A stretch of 64,000 nucleotides of DNA from Gracilaria gracilis. Its lineage: Eukaryota > Rhodophyta > Florideophyceae > Gracilariales > Gracilariaceae. Both the position numbers and the translations under genes were made by a program. Shown here one piece after another: positions 20,620 through 30,889 of this stretch (its first letter is position 1; each line of letters begins with the position of its first letter). The DNA is taken from the NCBI GenBank assembly GCA_030374805.1, contig JARGSG010000033.1, positions 1-64,000 of the forward strand, written 5' to 3'. Under the pieces are notes generated by a model. The model had not been told where the DNA came from and searched no databases. It saw only the letters and a program-made list of their open reading frames with translations.

Positions 20620-23600
20620 TTACCGAAGGGTTTCGGCGACGCCAATAGCGGGCGATAAAGTGCTGGGGGATGTGTTCTGGCGGTTCGAAGGTATCCTGAT
20701 CGGTGCGGTACCCGTGCTATCGTACGCGGTATTCCTGTCCGTTCGGGGTGTCGCGATGGTCGACGACTCGTTTCACCACGCTCGGAACTGTTCCGGGCGG
20801 TGGAGTGGGCTGGTCGTCGACTGGTTCGTCCGCATACAGTCCCTCAGGGTCAGCAGCTACTGTGCCGCGTGTCCGTTCGGAAGTGACCGGTGTGGTTGTT
20901 GGCCGTGCGGTTGGGGCTTTTGTGACTCTGTCAATACTGACGGTGTTGTGAATACCGTCTTGGTTCAGAGTGACAGTGGCGTCCGTTGCGGATACGACCT
21001 TAAACGGGCCAACCGTCTTCGGTAAGAGTTTCCGATACGTACGTTCCTGATCCGTAAGGTTTTCCTCTGCGTTCTTATAGTCCGGTCGGTCAACAAACAC
21101 CTCGTCCCCAGGGGTGAAGCTCGGCGTGTACCGTACGGATTTGTCGAAGTTTTCCTTATAGCGCTGTTGGGCGCCGGTCAACTTTGTCCAAGCGGTCTGC
21201 AGCGTGGCCTGTAGGAGTTTGAGCGTGTAACGTTTTAACCGAGCGGCAGTGGGCTGTGTAGGCGTCGTTGGGTCCAGTGACGTACTGGGCTCATCGAGCA
21301 GAACGCTTGGGGGTTTACGCGTTAGCGCCACGTCGAACGGTGCGGTACCGAGAGATCGATGGATCTGTAGGTTGTAACCGTACGTAAGAGGTTGCACATA
21401 CGCGTGCCAAGTGTTCTGATGGTCCGCTACGTAGTGGCGTAACCTCTCCACGAGTGTTTTGTTAAACCGTTCGGCCTGACCATTTGTTTGCGGATGGTAC
21501 GCGGTCGTTAGTACGTGTTTGGTTCCCAAAGCGGTACATACAGTCTCAAAGAACTTAGAGACGAATTGAGTTCCGTTATCGGTTAGCAAGTAGTTTGGTA
21601 TTCCGTACGGATAAACCCAGTTCTCCAGGAAGGCCTTCGCCACTACAGGAGCTGTGGTTGAGCGCAGAGGTATAGAGCGAGCTATCTTGCTAAACCGATC
21701 GGTAATAACCAGTATGTACTGGTAACCGTTTACGGACTTCGTGAATGGGCCGACGATGTCCATCGCGACGAATTCCAGCGGACCGGCGGCGGGGAACAGC
21801 TTCAGCAGCTTCTGCGACTTGAAGTGTGTTCCCTTCGTCGCCGGGCAGGTGCGACAGTCCCGTACGGTCTGGAATACATCGTTGGCCATATGTGGCCAGT
21901 AGAAGTCTCGACGGAGACATTCATACATCCGGGTGGAGCCCGGATGGCCAACGAGACGGGGGTAGTGTGCCAAGTAGAGGACGCGTGCCTGAAGTGATGC
22001 AGGTACGACCTTCTGGATGGCGCCGTCCAGTGGGGCTTTGCGCACGATAAGTCCGTTTCGGTCAATGTCGAACAGAGTGACACCGTTGCCGATGTCTTTC
22101 CGTACGGATTCACAGAAAGGGTCATCTGCTTGAGCTCATACCAGCTCTTCGACCGTGACCGGAACGATAGTGGTTTCCTCCGAGGTGACAGCGAGCACCT
22201 CGGGGATACCAGCAGATTTCCGTTCGGGCGTTGGCCAGTCGACGCAGACGTCGCTGTACTCATCACCGTTAACGGTAATGTTGGTGATAAAGTAGCCATC
22301 GTCCGTACGGTCGTTCACTAGCAAGCAGGGGACTTCTTCGTCCAATGGGGCATCGTCTTCGCCATCCGTCCGGATCCGAGAAAGGGCATCAGCCGCTTGG
22401 TGCTTGATACCCGGACGGTGGACGACATCGAAGTCATACTCCATTAGACGCAACCACCACCTGGCCAATCGTCCTGACGCGTCCGCAAGGTTCAATATCC
22501 ACCTCAAGGAGTGGTGGTCCGTTCGGACAGTGAACCTCTGACCTTCCAGGTACGGACGGAGGTGCAGTATGGCCCAGACGACCGCAAGGCATTCCCGTTC
22601 GGTAGTCGAGTATTGCCGTTCGGTCTTGGATAGAGAGCGGCTCCAGTAACCGATCGGTAATAAGCCTCCGTCCGGTTGCTTCTGTAGCAGATTGCATCCT
22701 ACCTGCCGGTCGCATGCGTCTGTATCCAGAACGTACGGGTACCCTTGACGGGGAATGGCCAAAATGGGCGGGCGTATCAGTCTCTGACGTAATTCGTCAA
22801 AGGCTTCGTATTCCGTATCGGTCAATGTCTCCAACTTCGTGGGTTGCCCCTTCTCCAACTTGCGGTTCAATGGAGCCGCAATTCGGGCGAAGTTTGCGAC
22901 AAACCGACTGAAAACGTTACAGAGCCCCAAGAACGATCGGAGCTCCGTCTGGGTCGTAGGCGGTTTAGCCTGCTTGATAGCATTCTGTGTCTTGAGAGAC
23001 ACTTGAAGCTTTCCCGGTCGGATTACGTGGCCTAGATAGTCCACCGTGCCACTGAAAAAGTAGCACTTGTCCAGTCGGAGAGTAACATTAGCCGAACGAA
23101 GCATATGCAGTATGGTCCGCACATGGTCATAATGCTTTTCAACCGTCCGGGAGTAGCTGATTACGTCATCAAGATACACCAGTGCGTACTGCCACTTCAC
23201 CCGTGATAGGATGATGTCGAGAGCACGCTGGAAAGTAGCCGGTGCGTTCTTGAGTCCGAACGGCATTCTCCGATAACGGTACAGTTCCATATGCGACGTG
23301 AACGTCGTTTTGTCCCGGTCGGCTTCATCCATTTCGGTCTGCCAATAACCACTGTTGGCGTCCAAAGTGGAGAAGATTTGTGCATCTCCAAGAGAGTCGA
23401 TGCACTCATCCATTCGGGGTAGTGGGTATGTGTCCCGTACGGTCGTAGCGTTCAAACGGCGGTAGTCGACGCAGAAGCGAAGGCTTCCGTCTTTCTTGAG
23501 CGCGAATACGACCGGGCTGGCCCATTCTGCCGATGACGGTTCTATGACACCAGCAGCGAGCTGCTTTGTCACCTCCTTACGTTCGAGTTCTCTCCGAGCG

Positions 23601-24610
23601 GGTCCGGCACGGTACGGCATCTGGAATATGGGCTTCGAGCCTGGTTCCAGATGGATGCGGTGCTTCGCTGCCGCAATCGTTCCGAGATGGCCGTCCCACA
23701 TGTCCGCAAACGGTCGAAGTAGCTCAATGACTTTGTCCCTTTCGGCAACATACTCAGGACTGATCTGTGCCTTGCTGTTCCAATCGTTCTCATCTCTCCG
23801 TACGGTTTCTTGCTCCTGTTCGGTATCCTTGTATTCCTGTTCGGAATTATTACCCGAAATCGGAATGTGTTCCCCCTCCTTGGACTCGTCGCTCCGCGAC
23901 GATGGTTGCGGAGTTATGAGCGCTACAGGAGATGGAAGAGCAAGTCCGATAACGGTGTTCTTGTGTAGTCGAACCGAGAGGTCAGAAAAGTTCGCCACGC
24001 GAACGAGAAAGGGTACGTCCGGTCGGAGCTCCATAACTCCACCGGCAAGGAGTGTGAGTTCAAGCATTGATCCCGTTCGGTGATGAGACTGTAGAAAGAC
24101 CACGCCGGACGTTTTGGTGGTTACCAAGACGTTCGTTTCCGACATTGGGGGTAGAACAACCGGACGGGCAACGTGTATCTTATTAGATGGAGTTTCCCGT
24201 TCGGGTTCTGGTTCCGGCGCGGAAGGTGCATTTGGTCCGTAGGCGGAAGAATGTATAGACACCGGTTTGGAGTGTCGTAAGAGTATTGTCCGTTTCGGTG
24301 GTAGTATTGCCAAGACGTACTTGTCAATAAAAGAAGTACCGAGTAGTACACTGGTGGAGAAGTTAGAAACCACCAAGAACTGTACTCGTACATTGAGGTC
24401 ACCGATTCGGACCATAAGGGGAAGAACTCCCACAACGTCCATTCGGTTCTTCGACGCGTCCGTAATTCGGGGTCTTACGTCTGGTCGGAGTTTCGAGCGC
24501 CAATTCGGAGGGAGATGGCGTTCGTGAACCAGACAGGGTCCGGCTCCGGTATCGAGAACTCCCGTTAACGGATACATCAGTGCCGTGTTGAGGCCAACCG
24601 ACACGTGCAC
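20620..24610 (-). pseudogene. Family B Pol: protease, RT, RNase H, integrase, chromodomain
   Basis: One long frame encodes a retropepsin (DTGAGP), RT (FCVDYRRLN, YLDD near 23170), RNase H (VLDTDACD, TTERECLAVVW), an integrase HHCC finger, an integrase core (D, D in TDNG, E in GQAERFN) and a C-terminal chromodomain (20620-20779). It is broken twice in frame. A TGA at 22136-22138 sits where family A has Arg and fits CGA to TGA at a CpG. A TAG at 20717-20719 replaces the conserved chromodomain Trp (VR[W]HGY). The upstream part of the frame is open back into gag and lies in the -1 frame relative to it. Chromodomains steer integration by reading histone marks. Confidence 0.93.
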
Positions 24611-24762
24611 CTTGTAGTTCGCGCTAGGAAAGAGGACCGTTTCGGTTTCAATGTCCGTATCGGTCAGGTCACATGTCAGGACAGGGGACTCCCCTCGGAT
24701 GTAGTCCGTTCGGTCTGTAGCTGACGGGGCGAGGCTAGGCCTCTGTGGAGGAGGCGATGCCT

Positions 24763-26964
24763 CTACGCTTCCTCCTGGTCGTTTTCCTGGTGAGGAGCAG
24801 GCTCCTCGACCAGCATGACGGCCAGTGTCGGTCTTGGTGAGTACGTCGGGCGAGGCTGTCCGCCCTGGCGATATCCTACATTGTCCTTCGGGGTATCAGT
24901 TTTCCGTCCGGTCTGGTAGGCACTGTAATAGCCTTCCTCGTGGCGTTGCTGATAATTAGCCTCCCGTATGGCCAGCAGCTTCTCCTTTAGGTCCGGGGGG
25001 AGCAACTGACAGCAGTTGGGCTCCCGCGAAAGGCAAATCCGACACGGTCTAACTGGTGCCTGCCCCTGGGGTTGCTGTACCCTGGAGCTGGCAGGACTGG
25101 GATAAGACCGAACGGACTGAGCCGGCGTTGAAGCCGAGGGCGTAGTGGGAGGCGAGGGCATGGAAGACGCGCGGGATACCGCGAGGACATGTTCCTCGTC
25201 TTCATCCGATACGGAATAGATCGATTCCGACGGGGTATCGATACTGTGAACCTTCCGGGCGGTACGAGAGGACTCTTTCCGAACGATTCGCTTTTGAGTA
25301 TCGACCCGAACGGACTGTCTACGTGAGGCACGATGGGTGTCTCCGTACGATTTCGCGTAACGGGCAAGTGCATCGTATCCGATATTGGGATGCGAGGTGA
25401 GGTGATTCCTCACCTTTGACCGTATGGCGGCAAGGAGACCTTCGACGAAGATCGCCTTCAAATTCCGATCGGTAAAGACATTTCCGCAACGGAGGGCTTT
25501 CGTCCAGAGCTTCTCGGCGAATTCCGTTTCGGACATGCCTGACGCTTGGCGGTAGAGGGTGACCTCTGCGGCCGCGTCGGCAATGATCTCATCCGTTGCG
25601 TACGTGGTCAACAGAAAGTTGACTATCTCTTCGTACGTATGGAGAGACTCATCCCGAGTACGGTCGACAGCGCCAGACTCACCCTCGAGCCGAGACTGAA
25701 CCACAGCGTGCGCCGGTCCGGTCAGGTAAAACTGGAAACACCAGAGGGCTGCCCCCTCAGTGAGTCCGTTGTGGTTGCAAGCGGTTTTAAACCGCTGTAA
25801 GAAATTGAGCACCGATATCGGATCCGTCCCGGAAAAGGAATGACTCTTCATCTGGACATTCAATTTCTTTTGGTAGCGCGCAATCTTGCGCGCCACCCGC
25901 GAATTGTACGTCTGGCTCCTCCTGAGCAACCTGTACGTACGGTAGTCCACCACTTTGGCGAACTTCTCGTTCAAGGGCCTGATGCGTTTTAGCATCAACC
26001 TGTCCGAACGGGAACGATACCGATCGGACTTCCCCCTCCGTCGAGGGCTGCGGGAGTGTCGGTCGACTTCCGAATCCGTGCGGTCGTCATCCGACGATGA
26101 CTCCGAAGAGTCCGAGTCCGTTCTGGCTGATCTTCGCCTTCTCTGGCGGCGACGGTCTTTCCGTTTACGGGGCGCGTCATCCGAATCGGAACTTCCGCTC
26201 GGTCTACCGCCTCTGCGGCCGCGATTCCTCCTCTCGTCGGAGGAATCTCCTGAGGTTCCGTTCGGATCGTCCTGAGGGTTGACTGGCGGGAGGTACACTC
26301 CGGTCGGACCCCTCGTTGGGCCCTTCTTCAGTTCCGGTTGGTGTTGCCTCTCGCCGCTAGCGGAGGCATTGTCCGTACGGTCAATAAAAGATTTGGGTGG
26401 GTGGGTCGGTACCTGAGCTACCAGTGCGGCCAGTGTACTGTTCAGAGCTGACGTAGCAGGTTCCGAACGGTCTGTCTTCAGAATATTCCTGACCATATCG
26501 TGTACGATCGGTGGAATACCCTGGTGCAGAAGCACCGGGATTCGGTCCTTGAGGTACGTCTCCACGGCCATGGGGACGTGGACCTCACTTTCCGTTCGGA
26601 GACTCTGCAGGGCATAGGGAGCGATCCCTGCCCAGAGTTCCCGTGCGGTAGTCCGTTCGGTAAGGAGTGGCGGCGCGGGGCCAGCTTCGCTCCGCGGCGT
26701 CTTCTCCGTTCCGGGAAAAAAGGCGAGGGCAATTGCCTCGTCCTCGTTCCGTTCGGACTTGGACCTATTACGTGCGGAACCGTCTCGGATAATCCGTTCG
26801 GGCTCCTCTGAAGGCGTGACGTAGGCCGTCGCGTTACTTCGGGTGCTCCGGCGGCCAACCGAAGCGGCATCCGAAGCGGCGCGAATTGCGACCGGTACGG
26901 ACTTTGCGCTGTCTTTTTCGACCAAAGACCCTTCACCCATTTCTCCGTGCGGACGATGACTCAT
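24763..26964 (-). CDS. Family B Gag
   Basis: The frame can be read upstream across the primer site, but the likely start is the ATG at 26964 (MSHRPHGE), giving 733 residues. It has a disordered N-terminus, an Arg/Ser/Asp-rich middle and a retrotransposon Gag domain (AALWCFQFYLTGPAHAVV, LRCGNVF). Close to the end is a degenerate zinc knuckle: CRIC...CC with a Pro where the His should be. Pol follows in the -1 frame. The hand count of exact CCG-N2-CGG in this 2.2-kb gene is 19, against about 0.5 expected by chance. Confidence 0.9.
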   Translation of the reverse strand: MSHRPHGEMGEGSLVEKDSAKSVPVAIRAASDAASVGRRSTRSNATAYVTPSEEPERIIRDGSARNRSKSERNEDEAIALAFFPGTEKTPRSEAGPAPPLLTERTTARELWAGIAPYALQSLRTESEVHVPMAVETYLKDRIPVLLHQGIPPIVHDMVRNILKTDRSEPATSALNSTLAALVAQVPTHPPKSFIDRTDNASASGERQHQPELKKGPTRGPTGVYLPPVNPQDDPNGTSGDSSDERRNRGRRGGRPSGSSDSDDAPRKRKDRRRQRRRRSARTDSDSSESSSDDDRTDSEVDRHSRSPRRRGKSDRYRSRSDRLMLKRIRPLNEKFAKVVDYRTYRLLRRSQTYNSRVARKIARYQKKLNVQMKSHSFSGTDPISVLNFLQRFKTACNHNGLTEGAALWCFQFYLTGPAHAVVQSRLEGESGAVDRTRDESLHTYEEIVNFLLTTYATDEIIADAAAEVTLYRQASGMSETEFAEKLWTKALRCGNVFTDRNLKAIFVEGLLAAIRSKVRNHLTSHPNIGYDALARYAKSYGDTHRASRRQSVRVDTQKRIVRKESSRTARKVHSIDTPSESIYSVSDEDEEHVLAVSRASSMPSPPTTPSASTPAQSVRSYPSPASSRVQQPQGQAPVRPCRICLSREPNCCQLLPPDLKEKLLAIREANYQQRHEEGYYSAYQTGRKTDTPKDNVGYRQGGQPRPTYSPRPTLAVMLVEEPAPHQENDQEEA

Positions 26965-27020
26965 ACTGTACGTATCGGTTCCACGATCGGTTCTGGTGCT
27001 CCATACGGTCTCGAATTCCA

Positions 27021-27039
27021 CTTCTAGGTCGGGAGACCA
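27021..27039 (-). other. Primer binding site, family B
   Basis: The minus strand reads TGGTCTCCCGACCTAGAAG, one base from the 5' LTR. It is identical to the site in families A and C. Confidence 0.9.
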
Positions 27040-27040
27040 A

Positions 27041-27583
27041 TGTGGTATAATGCACAAAAAGGGAGAGAGTCCGAAGCGGTCTTGAGACGGGAGCGGCGGT
27101 AGCGTACAGTCTTGTGACTGTAATGAATCCGAGCGGAGAGAAGGGGCGGAAGCACCGGGCGGTCGAGGGGAGAGTGGACGATTGGTATCACCAGGCGCGT
27201 ACAGGAACGTGCGGAAGAGCACGAACGGTCTGAGAAACCCAATAAAGGAGTAGCCGTGCGGTCTATCGTTAGTGCAAACTGGCGAAGAAGACGTTCGGCA
27301 GAAGATGCTTGTCGTTTACGATTGGGGCCTCGGGAGATCCGAGCTACAACTAAATATCGGGTCTGGGCCCCATTACTAACTACTGTACGATCGGTCTAAT
27401 TTGCACTGTCAGTACCAAGCTCGTACACGTGGCCAACTTGTACGCTGTGCCAACCCGTCCGGCACTTGATCACCAAATCGTACACGTGGCGGTGCCACTG
27501 CACCAGCCCATCGTGCACTACCCCTTCGTACGTGAACGGCTGATCGGATACACCATGCACCAACTCGGGCCCACTATACTACA
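27041..27583 (-). mobile_element. 5' LTR of element B
   Basis: 543 bp, matching the 3' LTR except at two positions, and bordered by CAATG on the outer side. G-boxes (CACGTG) lie about 100-160 bp from its U3 end. Confidence 0.96.
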
Positions 27584-27588
27584 CAATG
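27584..27588. repeat. Target site duplication of element B, right
   Basis: CAATG, the partner of 16374-16378. Confidence 0.93.
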
Positions 27589-27741
27589 GCTTGAATTCAT
27601 TAGGTCGTAGAGTAATCTCTAGAGCTTCTCGTTGACCATGAATCTCTTCATCATCATCGGCGGAATCAGCGTCGTCCACCACTTCAGACCGATCATTTTG
27701 GTTGTTAGAACATCTCCGGTTTATGTTTTCATGAGGTTCCT

Positions 27742-27797
27742 CTATAAAAATGTCAAAAACTGTTTACTTTTGAATGCATAGTGCGCAGTAGACATAC
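27742..27797 (-). other. Predicted 56-nt spliceosomal intron
   Basis: The donor is GTATGT and the acceptor ATAG, following a T-rich stretch. Removal restores one continuous frame through the element B insertion site to the stop at 15924. Confidence 0.65.
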
Positions 27798-27984
27798 TTT
27801 CAAGGTTCTCATAATGCTTCCGAAGAATGTAGTATTGCGCGCGAAATGAGTTGAGCTTGTATTGTTGAAAGAGGCGCTCTGACTGCCAAACCTGTTTCGG
27901 GGGCTCTTGTCCTGTTACTGCACCGCTTTCGAACTTCTGTTTTAAGAGCTTGATAGCATCTGAGTGCTTAGTGAGTCGAGGCAT

Positions 27985-29011
27985 TGCGGTTGTAACTTGT
28001 CGGCTTGGAATGGGAAAGCTACAGACGACGTCTAACTTGTTCCCGAGTTGACTTTATACAGACCAAAGCCTTGACATTGTTCACATTTTTCCACTCCACT
28101 TGCGTGTATGTTTCTGTTCCTTGGTTCTCTTTCTTTTTTTTATAGGGTGTAATTTGTGTCCGGAACACCGCACTCACGCAAGGTCATATACTGACAAGAG
28201 AATCCTTGGATATGTCCCTCATTTTGAAACATACGGCGAACAAATGCTCTGTAAGCCTTCTCAAATTAAAACATACAACGAATACGGCCTATTCCAGTTC
28301 TTACAATTAGGTACATTGCATAGAAACATGTCTTGAAATGAATAAAGATATACCATGACGATAGATTGCTGGAGACAAATCTTCTTCAAGCATAAAAACT
28401 TTCGTCCGATCATCTGATGCAGCAAAGTTAACGTTATGACGTTCCTTTTATAGTACGAAATGCGTACATAAACGTTCGTATAAAATCATTCTTTGGCGAA
28501 AAAGTTTATGCCATAATACTGAAGCATAAAAACGCTGGATTCGCAGAAAAACTGCAAAAGTAACTGCCATAAACTTTTATATGGAGACGCGAGTTCATAT
28601 ATCTTTACCATACTTTCATTACGCGAGTCATACAGACTACAGTAATTAAAAGAAAACTTTGTTCTTATGCAGGACCACAAAGTTTATGGCATAATACATT
28701 GGCGATACAATGTGATATATCTAGACGGGTATAGACGAGTTGGTGATATGTAGTGTTTTAACTCCTAGTTAAAGGCTCGAGACGTGCGGAAAGTAGATTG
28801 AAACCCCAATGTCAGACGCACATGACTATTGTTGGTTACTCTGGAAGAACCTATCACTACAGAGCTTACAAGAGCAAATTCGAAACGGGCCATGTACTGG
28901 ACGTTTAGGGCTTGGACACAAAAAGATGTGATTCTGTGGTTGCCCGAACATGGGCAGAGACATCCTGAAGTGTATATAAGTAGTACAAAGACCGTGGTAT
29001 TGTTACATGCA
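27985..29011. other. AT-rich intergenic stretch with short repeats
   Basis: No gene is seen. The sequence AAAGTTTATGCCATAATAC (28500-28518) recurs at 28678-28696 with one change, and again inverted near 28564-28576. This could be the footprint of a small non-autonomous transposon. Confidence 0.35.
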
Positions 29012-29956
29012 ATTCACCTCCTCATCAGTCGTTCTCCGTGAACAGCGCAGCATTTTGGACATGTTGCGCCACATACCCCCTTCAACGTTTGAATATCATG
29101 TCCCACATTCGAAATGCTCCGGGGACGTCTACGCTTTCGACGTTGAGAAAGTTTAGGTCTATGTTTGGAGTTAGCCATGATACATGTTCTATTCTTTGGG
29201 GAAAAATTTCTCTTCTGCATCTGTCTTTTAGCTACAGTCCTCATTATTTGCTCTGGGGACTCATGTTTCTGAAATAATACGTTTCACAGCACACATTAAG
29301 CGCACTTTTTCAAAAAGACGAAAAGACAATTCGTTTTTGGATAAAAAGAAGCGTGAAAATATTGGCGAACCTCTGCGAAGTAATTAATAATGAAATACGT
29401 CTTTGGGAGTTAGGCCGTACTAACAATTTCATAGATAAATTGGGACGAACGATTTGATTCCAAATTTGTACGTGAACCATTAATATTGGTATCTGTGGAT
29501 GCAACGGATTGTCAAATTAATGAGCCGTCGCCATTTGATACAAAATGGTTCTCCAATAAACTAAAAGCATCTGCACTTTGTTACGAACTTGGAGTTTGTA
29601 TCAAGTCCGGGGAAATTGTTTGGACACATGGTCCGTTTGAGTGCGGATTGTTCCCTGACAACAAAATATTCGTATCAGGTGTGAAGCAGAGTCTGTTAGA
29701 AAACGAGTATGTGATCACGGACGATGGATACACGGATGCTAAATGTATAACGCCTTCCGCTAATTTGTTTTCAATGGGAATCAATCAGTCAATTATCCGG
29801 GCCAGACACAAAACTCTCAATCAACGCATGAAATCTTTTGGAGTACTAAAGCAGGTGTTTTGGCACAAGATTGCTTTTCATTCCTATTGTTTTCACGCTG
29901 TGTCTCAAATCGTTTCTGTAATGTTGAAGAACGAAACGTCTCTGTTTTCTATATAA
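29012..29956 (+). pseudogene. PIF/Harbinger-like transposase remnant
   Basis: The first part (from about 29110) reads FRSMFGVSHDTCSILWG and then LLWGLMFLK, typical of these transposases. A TAA interrupts it at 29275-29277, and a frameshift near 29455 leads into the frame 29486-29956. That frame carries the first catalytic Asp (SVDATDCQI) and the second (ITDDGY). In the third block (RARHKTLNQR) a Lys stands where the family has the catalytic Glu. With a stop, a frameshift and a lost catalytic residue it is inactive. Confidence 0.7.
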
Positions 29957-30457
29957 ACAATAATATGTCTATCACTAAAATTTGTTTTGTGGTTATCTGT
30001 CTTTCAAACACCTCTTTGCCTTTCGATTTCTGTTTTATACTTATCGCTTGGTAACGTTATCGTTCTTTGTGCTCCAAAGACTTTTATTATTGCTCCAACT
30101 TTTCGTTTAGGATAGGGTAATTTACATCATGTAGATTCTGCGTTTCAAGAGGTTTTTGTTCTCTTCACTCCTGTTTGGTAACATGTAGATATACATTTTT
30201 AAATCATGTGCAATTTTAATTTATATAATGGTACGGTAAAATTGTGTAACTGTTACGCTCACATCAATGTTTTATGCAAGGAGGTATAAATTTGGAATCC
30301 AGACTGAGCTACTGATTTGTCTGAAACATTCCTATTCTGTTCCAGATACTGTTACGGAAATTAACTTTACTCTGTATGATAAACTATGGGACTAAAAGTT
30401 GTTTTTCACTCCTTAACAAATTATAGATAGATATATTTCTTCGTTTCGAAAATTGAG
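29957..30457. other. AT-rich intergenic stretch
   Basis: No coding or RNA features seen. Confidence 0.45.
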
Positions 30458-30829
30458 TCAAAAGTTGTAGTCCTTTGTACGGAAACTTGTTTTACGCTTT
30501 TTCCCGCACTTCCCCGTAGCCATACTGCACGAATGCAAGGACATTCCCCTAGCAGCAGCACCAGCAGGGAATGGCCGACGGACCAAAATATCTTGGCTTG
30601 CAGTCTCTTGTTGTAACAACTTTAACTGTTCGATCCCTAAATTGACAAGGAGGCAATAAATTGACAATGCGAAAAGGCTATAATATCTGGCACTTAGGCT
30701 CCCCTCCCATGGACGACACCCCGTCCTCCTCCTACCATCTCTCTTTTGAGAGGATGTAGGGCAACTTTGAACAGAATGGCGCGCTTTTTCAAAAAGCGCG
30801 CCCTTTCTACAGCCGTTCCATGCCGACAT
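30458..30829 (-). CDS. Hypothetical 123-residue protein divergent to the pogo gene
   Basis: The ATG is at 30829 (MSAWNG) and the frame has no recognised domain. The C-terminus is Lys/Arg-rich with a few cysteines (CSMATGKCGKKRK). Its 5' end is only 60 bp from the pogo ATG, so the two would share a promoter if it is real. It may be a transposon fragment. Confidence 0.25.
   Translation of the reverse strand: MSAWNGCRKGALFEKARHSVQSCPTSSQKRDGRRRTGCRPWEGSLSARYYSLFALSIYCLLVNLGIEQLKLLQQETASQDILVRRPFPAGAAARGMSLHSCSMATGKCGKKRKTSFRTKDYNF
30779..30803. repeat. Hairpin GGCGCGCTTTTT / AAAAAGCGCGCC
   Basis: A perfect 12-bp inverted repeat around one C, lying 87 bp before the pogo ATG and inside the small divergent frame. 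Confidence 0.7.
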
Positions 30830-30889
30830 AACGGATCCTCACGACGTCAAACTAGCGTACTGCAATGATTGAGCGCAACCACACTCACC

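Larger units (their letters stand above)
16379..27583 (-). mobile_element. Complete chromovirus-type Ty3/gypsy element, family B
   Basis: This 11,205-bp element has 543-bp LTRs differing at only two positions and a CAATG target duplication. In transcription order (right to left) it has LTR, primer site, gag, protease-RT-RNase H-integrase-chromodomain, a long antisense reading frame, a polypurine tract and LTR. Gag is open. Pol has two nonsense codons and the antisense frame has one, so this copy is recent but not autonomous as it stands. CCG-N2-CGG motifs are present throughout at very high density. Confidence 0.97.
16379..27583. repeat. Dispersed CCG-N2-CGG motif array, family B
   Basis: Copies such as CCGTTCGG, CCGTACGG, CCGAACGG and CCGATCGG occur in the LTRs, the non-coding 3' region, the antisense ORF, pol and gag. 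Variants with one or two extra central bases are also common. Chance would give about three exact copies in 11.2 kb, yet gag alone has 19 by eye. Confidence 0.88.
27584..27984 (-). pseudogene. 5' part of the host gene split by element B, with intron
   Basis: The ATG at 27984 (MPRLTKHSD) opens a 62-codon exon rich in Lys, Gln and aromatic residues. It ends at 27798 before a donor GTATGT. The intron is 27742-27797 (56 nt, ending TTTTTATAG) and lies in phase 1. The next exon (27741 down) encodes an Asp/Glu-rich stretch and runs into the insertion. Without splicing the frame would stop at once, so the intron is well supported. The gene continues at 16373. The product is unknown. Confidence 0.65.

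Noticed and set aside
26965-27222. Upstream extension of family B Gag
   Set aside because: The extension crosses the primer binding site and part of the LTR. The ATG at 26964 is the sensible start.
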